DNA from: Neolewinella persica DSM 23188
Lineage (GTDB): Bacteria; Bacteroidota; Bacteroidia; Chitinophagales; Saprospiraceae
DNA length: 64,000 nucleotides
Reading direction: 5' to 3'
Assembly: GCF_000373105.1 (NCBI RefSeq)
Contig: NZ_KB890418.1
Location: 72,206-136,205, forward strand
The first letter of the stretch is position 1, and every line of letters starts with the position of its first letter. Shown piece after piece: positions 16,338-23,113 of the stretch. The notes beneath the pieces are model-generated. The model saw nothing but the letters and a program-made list of their open reading frames with translations, did not search any database and was not told the DNA's origin. The position numbers and the translations under genes are program-made.

Positions 16338-18311
16338 TTGTCTAAATTACAATTCTTTACCCTGTTATTTCTGTGCGTTTTAGTCACTAGTGTGGCAGCG
16401 CAAGACCCCGTGAAAATAAAATTTGGAAAAATTACCCCAGAGGACCGGGCGCTGATGACTGCCCCAGGAGCGGATTCCACTGCCGAAGCTTACGTTTTGT
16501 ATGATGCACTGGAAGTGAGGTTCCTTCAGGATGGAGACGGTAGGCCTGCTTTGAAAGAGTACCGCCACCGCCGGATTAAGTTATTAACGGAAGAAGGCTT
16601 TAGTCGCGCGGATGTTCAATTAGTGTTTAACCCCAAGTATTCGAGAATTTATAGCATGAATGCCGTTATTCATTTTCCCGATGGTGGTTCTAAAAAATTA
16701 TCTAATAAAGATTTTATTCGGGAGCGTTACGATGATAATCGGGACATCATCAAATTTACCTTTCCCGGGGTAAGGGTAGGAGCCGTAATTGAATACACTT
16801 ATTCGGAAAACAGCGAATCTATTTTGGTGCCCAGCCGGTACTTTTTTCAGGAAGACATTCCCGTGCGTTACGCCGAATACCACTCTACTATTCCTTATGT
16901 ATTCAATTACGTTAGCCTGGCGAACGGTTCAAGTGACTATCACATTAATCAGTCAAATACAGTTAACCTCAACTACGGAGGTGTAAACATGCGGCACATT
17001 GATTTGCTTTGGGCGTTCAAGGACTTACCCGCCTACACAGAACAACCGTACGTTAATAACTTTTCGGATTATATCCCTCAGGTCCGAATGCAACTGCAAT
17101 CGGTCAGCTACCCGGGGCAGTCCACTCAGGAGATATTTTCCGATTGGCAGAAAACAACCGAAGAAATTGATGAATGGTCGGATTTCGGTAAGTCTTACCG
17201 TATTAAAAGCAACAGCAATAAGGTATGGAAAGAGATGGAACCCCTACTTGCAGGATTATCCACGGAGGAAGAAAAAGCAAAGGTATTGTATGAGTTCGTA
17301 GCGAGTAAAATAGGCTGGGACGGGAAATACCGGTGGAGGTCAGATAACACCCCCAATAAAGTATTTGATGCAGCTTCCGGTTCGAGTGGTGAAGTGAGTC
17401 TTTTATTGTTGGCCCTGTTGCGGCAGGCGGAGATCGAGTCTCAGCCATTACTAATCTCACTCCGAGATGGTGGCGCACCCCTGGAAATTTATCCTCTGCT
17501 GACGCAATTCGATCACGTTATGATACTGGCTACCATCGACGGGAAACAAGTGGTGCTGGACCCCGGGAGTGTGCATCGACCTATGGGGTTGCCCCGGGTA
17601 AATGCACTCAATCACCGAGGTTTTGTTGCCGACCCGCAGAATCCCCGCTGGATTGATGTTGGAGTCCCGACGGCTTCGAAAATCGTGATGGCCAACATGG
17701 TGCTCGATGAAAACGGAATGGCGGAAGTAGACATCCAGAGTCGGCTGAGCAGTTACTACGGATTTAACGGCCGTCAGCAACTTGATGAGATGGTGGAGGA
17801 TAACGAACTACCCTTGGCGGAGGAGATTATCAAAGTTTACCCCGAGGCCGAAATTGTAAGCCACGAAATCCCTGAAAGTGATGAGGTGAGTGGACCTTTG
17901 ACGCTGAACATGAAATTGAGGGTGCCGGTTGGGGAAGGCATAGACGATTACCTGTATGTCCAGCCATTTCTCTTTACCTTCATTGACAAAGGGTTGGCTG
18001 ACGTAGATCAACGGCTGTACCCCGTTGACTTCGCCTACCCACGGCAGGAACGTTACATCGCTAACATTACCCTGCCTGAAGGCTACGTACTTGATGAATT
18101 GCCCGAGAGTCAACGGATTACCTCGGAGGATGGAACCATTGTTTGCACTTTTGCCATGGACGACAGAGGCGACAACTCCATCGCACTGAATTTCACGGTT
18201 ACGATTGGTAAAACCGTTTACGCACCTTCGGAATACCTGGCGCTAAAGCAGATATTCAAAATGATCATCGACTTTCAGGAATCGACTATTGTCCTAAAAC
18301 GCTCCAAGTAA
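16338..18311 (+). CDS. Exported DUF3857/transglutaminase-like protein lacking the catalytic Cys
   Basis: About 657 aa from a TTG at 16338, which begins a good signal peptide (SKLQFFTLLFLCVLVTSVAAQ). The frame runs back to 16095, but the -7 box at 16291 argues against those starts. DUF3857 occupies roughly residues 45-230 (EYRHRRIKLLTEEGFSRADVQLVF; RVGAVIEYTYSENSE), followed by a transglutaminase-like core. Where the active-site Cys is expected the sequence reads SGSSGEVSLLLLALLRQAE, so Ser/Gly/Glu replace it; His (FDHVMI) and Asp (VLDPGS) regions remain. Such Cys-less forms are common among Bacteroidota DUF3857 proteins. The stop overlaps the next gene's ATG (TAATG). Function unknown; periplasmic or surface. 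Confidence 0.82.
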   Translation: MSKLQFFTLLFLCVLVTSVAAQDPVKIKFGKITPEDRALMTAPGADSTAEAYVLYDALEVRFLQDGDGRPALKEYRHRRIKLLTEEGFSRADVQLVFNPKYSRIYSMNAVIHFPDGGSKKLSNKDFIRERYDDNRDIIKFTFPGVRVGAVIEYTYSENSESILVPSRYFFQEDIPVRYAEYHSTIPYVFNYVSLANGSSDYHINQSNTVNLNYGGVNMRHIDLLWAFKDLPAYTEQPYVNNFSDYIPQVRMQLQSVSYPGQSTQEIFSDWQKTTEEIDEWSDFGKSYRIKSNSNKVWKEMEPLLAGLSTEEEKAKVLYEFVASKIGWDGKYRWRSDNTPNKVFDAASGSSGEVSLLLLALLRQAEIESQPLLISLRDGGAPLEIYPLLTQFDHVMILATIDGKQVVLDPGSVHRPMGLPRVNALNHRGFVADPQNPRWIDVGVPTASKIVMANMVLDENGMAEVDIQSRLSSYYGFNGRQQLDEMVEDNELPLAEEIIKVYPEAEIVSHEIPESDEVSGPLTLNMKLRVPVGEGIDDYLYVQPFLFTFIDKGLADVDQRLYPVDFAYPRQERYIANITLPEGYVLDELPESQRITSEDGTIVCTFAMDDRGDNSIALNFTVTIGKTVYAPSEYLALKQIFKMIIDFQESTIVLKRSK

Positions 18312-20221
18312 TGAGAAGTCTGTTTGCAGTTGTTTTTCTTCTTCAGGCGTTCGTGCTTGTTGGTCAGGGCCTTGATTACGTCGCGCTCACGATCCCCGCA
18401 GAGCTGCGCGAGAACGCCAACTCGGTGGTTCGGCAACACGAGATAGTTTATCGGGTGGTGTCCCGGTCAGAGGCTCGTGTTTATGAACGTAAGGTGGTTA
18501 CTATTCTAAACGATAATCACGGACACAAAAATCAGTTGGCGGTGTACTATGATGGTAATTCGAAGATTTCCAAATTTAACGCGACGCTGTTTGACGCACT
18601 TGGCCAAAAAGTACGTTCGGCCAAAAAATCAGAAATAGAGGATGTTCGCTACCTCACGGGCGGGCAATTTTACACGGATAGCAGAATCCAGACGACGACA
18701 ATTGAACACTTGACTTACCCCTACACTGTAGAGTTTGAATATGAGAAGGTGATGAAAGACTTTGCCATCGTCGACTTCCCATCTTGGATGCCGCTTACTT
18801 ATGAGCAGTCAGTGCAGCAATCTTCTTTTACCGCTCACGTTCCGACCGACATTAAGTTGCTTTACCACCTGAATGCCTTGCCGGAACCGGAAGTTTCTGA
18901 AGAGGGTGGGGATAAGGTGTTTTCCTGGTCGGTTAAACTGTTACCCGCTAACCGAAGAGAGTCCAGCGCGCCGCCACTTAGCCAAACCGCACCCTACTTG
19001 CGGACTGGGCTCAGCAACTTTCGTATCGATGATTACGAGGGCACCCTGAACAGCTGGGAGGAATTTGGCGCTTTCATTGGAAAACTGATGGAGGGCCGGT
19101 CCGTCCTGCCGGACCAACTCAAAAGCCTCGTACGGGAAACGACTGCCGGGTTGACAACCGACAGCGAAAAGATCAATGCCCTGTACCGCCTCATGCAGGA
19201 TCGAACCCGTTACGTAGGCGTACAACTTGGCATTGGAGGGTGGCAGCCCTTTTCTGCGGAGTACGTTGAGACCAACCGATACGGGGATTGTAAAGCACTG
19301 AGCAATTATATGGGGGCTATGTTGACCGAGGTGGGCATCGAAACTTATCCGGTCTTGGTGAACTCCAGTGACACCCCATTCTTTCCGGTGGATGAGTCCT
19401 TTACCACTTCGGCTTTCAATCACATGATCCTTTACGTCCCCGGAGAGAAGATGTACCTGGAATGTACCAGTAAACTGGCACCAACTGGTTATCTCGGAGA
19501 AGGGACCGATGACCGAAATGTGCTTTGGATCACTCCCGGCGGAGGGAAACTGTCCCGTACCCCAAGTTTGCCCGCTGCTGATAACAGTTACCTGCGTACC
19601 GTAAGTCTGAACATTAACCCTGACGGCTCCACAGGCTTTTCGCTGGATGGTCACTTCTACGGCGCAACGCAAGATTTTTTAAGGTATTTCGCAAGTGCAG
19701 AACGTGATGAAACGAAACAACGAGAACAGCTTAACCAGCGTGGCGTACTACCTGACATTGGAGGAGATACCTACAAGTTGGAAGTTGAGAAAGATGCTCC
19801 CGTGGCCCACCTTAATTATGTGACCACGCTGCCGGGCTATACCCGTAAGTTAGGTAAGCGAATGTTCGTCCCCATCAATAAGTTCTATGCTTATGATTAC
19901 GTACCGGATAAACTGGAAGAACGCAAATTACCTGTCGTCCTTAATAAGGCCAGGTTCTACGTAGATACTGTCCATATGGCTTATCCTTCAACCATGGAAA
20001 TCGAAAGTCTGGGGGAGGAAGTTACCAGCATTGACCATGCTGCGGGGGAATATCGCTCCGTGGTAAGTACTAAGCCTGGTCAACTCACCTGGGTACGGAC
20101 TTTGAAGCTGTTACCCGTTGATTTACCCGCAACGGCCTATAGCGATTACCGGCAGTTCTTAATCGATGTGGCAAAGGCAGATGGGCGGAAAGTGGTGCTT
20201 CGGGAGAAACAGACACGATAA
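18311..20221 (+). CDS. Exported DUF3857/transglutaminase protein with intact catalytic Cys
   Basis: 636 aa with signal peptide (RSLFAVVFLLQAFVLVGQG), DUF3857 (~50-230; FEYEKVMKDFAIVDFPSWMP) and a transglutaminase core with Cys in YGDCKALSNYMGAML, His in FNHMILYVPG and an acidic region in YLECTSKLAPTGYL. Unlike its upstream neighbour it keeps the catalytic Cys, so the two make a degenerate-plus-active pair. The ATG shares its A with the stop of the upstream gene, so translation is likely coupled. Family members are thought to act on peptides or proteins outside the cytoplasm; no substrate is known from the sequence. Confidence 0.85.
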   Translation: MRSLFAVVFLLQAFVLVGQGLDYVALTIPAELRENANSVVRQHEIVYRVVSRSEARVYERKVVTILNDNHGHKNQLAVYYDGNSKISKFNATLFDALGQKVRSAKKSEIEDVRYLTGGQFYTDSRIQTTTIEHLTYPYTVEFEYEKVMKDFAIVDFPSWMPLTYEQSVQQSSFTAHVPTDIKLLYHLNALPEPEVSEEGGDKVFSWSVKLLPANRRESSAPPLSQTAPYLRTGLSNFRIDDYEGTLNSWEEFGAFIGKLMEGRSVLPDQLKSLVRETTAGLTTDSEKINALYRLMQDRTRYVGVQLGIGGWQPFSAEYVETNRYGDCKALSNYMGAMLTEVGIETYPVLVNSSDTPFFPVDESFTTSAFNHMILYVPGEKMYLECTSKLAPTGYLGEGTDDRNVLWITPGGGKLSRTPSLPAADNSYLRTVSLNINPDGSTGFSLDGHFYGATQDFLRYFASAERDETKQREQLNQRGVLPDIGGDTYKLEVEKDAPVAHLNYVTTLPGYTRKLGKRMFVPINKFYAYDYVPDKLEERKLPVVLNKARFYVDTVHMAYPSTMEIESLGEEVTSIDHAAGEYRSVVSTKPGQLTWVRTLKLLPVDLPATAYSDYRQFLIDVAKADGRKVVLREKQTR

Positions 20222-20330
20222 CTGTTTTTGGTTATGTGTCAGGGGAGAGCTGACTCGAGGTAAAGCACAGAGGTATGGCCGTAAGGGAGCTCCCGATTGA
20301 GAAATGCAAAGCACTTCCTTTGAAATTGTC

Positions 20331-20338
20331 TACCTTTG
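20331..20338 (+). promoter_or_regulatory. -7 box (TACCTTTG) before the cold-shock-domain gene
   Basis: Exact consensus 64 nt before the ATG at 20402, giving a leader of about 58 nt. Cold-shock genes often have structured leaders, but none is obvious here. Confidence 0.45.
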
Positions 20339-20401
20339 TGGCCATGACCAGGTTCTCAATATTGAGAAAGCAGCGTCGCATTTTTCACACAAATAACCAC
20401 A

Positions 20402-20836
20402 ATGGCAGATAGTTTTAATAAAAAAGAAAGAGAGAAGAAACGGCAGAAAAAGAAGAGGGACAAGGCATATAAAAGGGATCAGAAGTCAGAGAACGCCAAG
20501 CCACCAGAATTTATGTACGTAGACGAAGATGGCAACCTGACTACCCAGGCCCCGGATCCCATCAAGAAAAAGAAACTTAACATTGAGGACATTGAAATCA
20601 GTGTGCCCAAGTCAGAGAAGTCTAACGAGTCTAAGTTTACTAAGCTAGGTGTGGTGAACTTTTTCAACACTGAAAAGGGTTACGGTTTCATCGTAGCCAA
20701 CGAAAACAGTGAAAGCTACTTCACCCATGCCGATAACTTGATCGACCAGATCAAAGACGGCGATAAGGTGAGCTTTGAAATTGGCAAAGGACCAAAAGGA
20801 CCAATCGCTACCGAAGTTCGGGTCTTAGTGGGCTAG
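20402..20836 (+). CDS. Cold-shock-domain protein with basic N-terminal tail
   Basis: 144 aa. The first ~60 residues are very lysine-rich (KKEREKKRQKKKRDKAYKRD) and probably disordered, binding nucleic acid. The C-terminal ~65 residues form a cold-shock domain: LGVVNFFNTEKGYGFIVA (RNP1 KGYGFI) and ESYFTHADNL (RNP2-like), ending IATEVRVLVG. It binds single-stranded RNA/DNA, probably as an RNA chaperone. This two-part architecture with a charged N-terminal extension is common in Bacteroidota and is longer than the 65-70 aa of classical CspA. A hairpin followed by six Ts lies 65 bp downstream. Confidence 0.9.
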   Translation: MADSFNKKEREKKRQKKKRDKAYKRDQKSENAKPPEFMYVDEDGNLTTQAPDPIKKKKLNIEDIEISVPKSEKSNESKFTKLGVVNFFNTEKGYGFIVANENSESYFTHADNLIDQIKDGDKVSFEIGKGPKGPIATEVRVLVG

Positions 20837-20901
20837 TAATACTACGCATTTATTGAGGCCTCAGCATTCGATGTTTTGACTTCAACCTCTATTTTATATG
20901 G

Positions 20902-20946
20902 TGCCATGAAAGCTATAGCTATGCTGTTGTTTTTATGGCATTTTTT
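20902..20946 (+). terminator. Probable intrinsic terminator of the cold-shock gene
   Basis: TGCCAT at 20902-20907 pairs with ATGGCA at 20935-20940, followed by TTTTTT; the loop contains a small AGCTATAGCT palindrome. Confidence 0.5.
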
Positions 20947-21068
20947 GGTTAGGGTGGGGAGGGAGAGGGGAAGCTCCTTTTCTGGTTGCGCCTTTGGGGT
21001 ATAGGTCAGTTAGCTTAGCCTACTATGGCTGGCGTGCCGGCGTACTGCAGTAGAGGTTTGACAAACTA

Positions 21069-22604
21069 TTAGTCCAATGGCGGTAAGGAGTTCGGCCACG
21101 AAATAATTCCTTCGCGAAGGCCTTTCGCGAAGGCAGTCATCTCACCATACTTGGATCGTTGATTATTTTCGATGCCAGCGACGTAGTTCTGACGATAGGC
21201 CTCCACCTCCTTTTGAAAACCGACGTGAGTGTCACAGCACCAGTCACCAGTGTCCTGAATGAAACAAACTAGTTGAGGCGTGCTATGGGTCCCTCCCTGC
21301 ATATCTAGATCGTAGAAACCCCATCCGTTGACCAGATGTTGCCCTGAACGGGTCATTTTGCCCCAGGCAATGGTGCGTTTTGTCGGGCTGATCCTTGCCA
21401 TCCGCACGTTCACAAGGGCGTCTACTGCACGATCAATACGATCTGCCCAACCGATGTAGCCGTCTTCTGGTGCGCCGAGTATCGCCGTTCTAAAATTGTC
21501 GTAGTGGGCTGGTACAAGTGCCGCCCATTTTTTGTACCTAGGATCTTGCTGGTCCTTCAGATGCCGAGCAACTACCGCTTCAAGTTGAACCCTCATCTTG
21601 AGCGCGAGACAGTAGACAGCGACAGAAAGACATAGTTGGTCAATGACGCCAGGTTTGATCACATGCTCGTCTTCGCTAAGTCCGTTGATGGCTACTACTA
21701 TGCTATTAGTGGTCTGGTCATCGACTGCTTTTTGTAGTTGTGACAGTAGGTCGTTTATGATGTATTCAGTTGCGTCAACGTTTTTCTGGTGCAGTGCGTG
21801 AGTCTTGAGGCTCCACCAGTTTATGAAATCATGCACATGGCGCACCCAGTTATTTACGTCTCTCTGCTCCATGAAATCTTTGAGCTCTTTGACTGCATCG
21901 GCGATGGACGGGCCGCCGCTGCCCAAGATTAGCTCAAAGATCGACAGCGCAGCGTTGATGCCGTCGCCATAGGGCGATGGAAAAATGAACTTGAAGTTCT
22001 TAACGATTGCAAGCCCGGTCTTTATGGGTTTGGCTGACGCGGCCGCGGCCGCCATCCGAGCTATTGGTACCTGGTTGGAGGCTATAGGGCGGCCTGGCAT
22101 ATAGGTCATCGCAGCCGCTTCGGTTCCCGTGATCGGTTGCGGGCGTTCTTCATTTGTCAGCGCAAGTTGTCCAGTCATGGAACTTACTCTAAGGTGAGGC
22201 AGGACGAAATTGATGCACGATTTATTGGTCTCTCTCACGTAAACAACGGTGCCCTTTTTAAAAAGCGGGGATGCCTCGGCTATGAAACTGATGTACTCGT
22301 CGTTGATCTCTTCGTCTGCTGGAAGGAAAAAGGCTGGCCTAACAAGCAGAAGAACCCGTTGTTCCTTCTTCTTGAGTGCGGCCACGTGGTCTTCCCCTAC
22401 AAATATATTTCGCGCACCCTTGTCTACGACCTCAAACTTTGCAGCGGCAAGAAGCATATCCGTATGGGGCCAGAATTGTTCATGCGCTGAGTCTGGCTTG
22501 GTGCGGCCGTAGTGCTCCAGGTAGGCCTCTGCGGTCCCTGAAGAAACGTAGGCCAGGAATGGATGAGGCATTAGCTGTGCTACAGGACTGGAGATTGATG
22601 GCAT
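21069..22604 (-). CDS. Unrecognised 511-aa protein with possible delta-endotoxin-like helical domain
   Basis: I do not recognise this gene with confidence. There is no signal peptide. Residues 1-150 are mixed alpha/beta (FWPHTDMLLAAAKFEVVDKG; EQRVLLLVRPAFFLPAD). Residues ~205-365 form a series of amphipathic helices: AALSIFELILGSGGPSIADA, then VNNWVRHVHDFINWWSLK, DLLSQLQKAVDDQTTNS, QLCLSVAVYCLALKMRVQLE, HYDNFRTAIL. Their order and the LGSGGPS-helix start and hydrophobic fifth helix loosely resemble domain I of Cry insecticidal toxins. The C-terminal ~110 residues carry NGWGFYDLDMQGG and two adjacent Cys (GDWCCDTHVGF). Flanking DNA is AT-rich, and no neighbour suggests a role. The toxin-fold idea is a weak inference; the gene itself is well supported by length and single clean frame. 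Confidence 0.7.
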   Translation of the reverse strand: MPSISSPVAQLMPHPFLAYVSSGTAEAYLEHYGRTKPDSAHEQFWPHTDMLLAAAKFEVVDKGARNIFVGEDHVAALKKKEQRVLLLVRPAFFLPADEEINDEYISFIAEASPLFKKGTVVYVRETNKSCINFVLPHLRVSSMTGQLALTNEERPQPITGTEAAAMTYMPGRPIASNQVPIARMAAAAASAKPIKTGLAIVKNFKFIFPSPYGDGINAALSIFELILGSGGPSIADAVKELKDFMEQRDVNNWVRHVHDFINWWSLKTHALHQKNVDATEYIINDLLSQLQKAVDDQTTNSIVVAINGLSEDEHVIKPGVIDQLCLSVAVYCLALKMRVQLEAVVARHLKDQQDPRYKKWAALVPAHYDNFRTAILGAPEDGYIGWADRIDRAVDALVNVRMARISPTKRTIAWGKMTRSGQHLVNGWGFYDLDMQGGTHSTPQLVCFIQDTGDWCCDTHVGFQKEVEAYRQNYVAGIENNQRSKYGEMTAFAKGLREGIISWPNSLPPLD

Positions 22605-22887
22605 TACCTTTTTCTTTTTAAATATTATTGTTGACAGGCCGTCAAGCTACGAATTGCTATTCGGTCGTTTTTACATACTCGCCTGAACATTGGTAATCAA
22701 AAAAAATATATATTTCAAATATATCTATTTTTCGGTAATTTAAAAATTAAATCTCATTTACTATTTATAGTAGATTGAAATGCATGATGAATTCCAGGCG
22801 ATTAAGGTACGAGAAATGTTAGCTAAGGTCCACCAACCAGCTTGGGACCGACCACCCCCTAAAAACCCAGCTCCCAAACCTTCTCAC

Positions 22888-22905
22888 TGCACCTGCGGCC
22901 CCGCC
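22888..22905 (+). repeat. Dispersed 18-bp motif, copy 6 (intergenic)
   Basis: TGCACCTGCGGCCCCGCC, one mismatch from consensus. Confidence 0.85.
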
Positions 22906-22957
22906 CAAAAAACAATTATTGCGACACTTTTGCTGAGGTCTTACGGGCTTGAAGAGT

Positions 22958-23011
22958 GTTGCAGGAGTTGCAGTAGTCCCAGTTGGCCATTTCGCCTGCA
23001 ACAACTGCAAC
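22958..23011. repeat. gttgcag inverted-arm element, copy A
   Basis: Left arm GTTGCAGGAGTTGCAG (22958-22973) is nearly the reverse complement of right arm CTGCAACAACTGCAAC (22996-23011), 14 of 16 positions. More CTGCAAC words follow to 23030. A related structure occurs at 53422-53465; both lie just downstream of a minus-strand gene. Confidence 0.65.
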
Positions 23012-23070
23012 CCTTGTAACAACTGCAACTCTTACATCAACTTCAACTGAATAGTTGAGAACCGGTAGAA

Positions 23071-23103
23071 ACCCTACGGCTAAGACAAACTGTCCGGTAG
23101 GGT
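23071..23103 (-). terminator. Hairpin downstream of the coiled-coil/barrel gene
   Basis: ACCCTAC (23071-23077) pairs with GTAGGGT (23097-23103), with inner GACA/TGTC pairing. The minus-strand gene stops at 23114. Confidence 0.5.
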
Positions 23104-23113
23104 GCATTTTTTC

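Larger units (their letters stand above)
22605..23113. other. Gene-free, partly AT-rich gap with repeats
   Basis: 22620-22780 is clearly AT-rich (runs such as AAAAAAAATATATATT). Then come the 18-bp motif (22888-22905), a hairpin-forming gttgcag element (22958-23011) and a terminator-like hairpin (23071-23103). No convincing gene. Confidence 0.65.
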
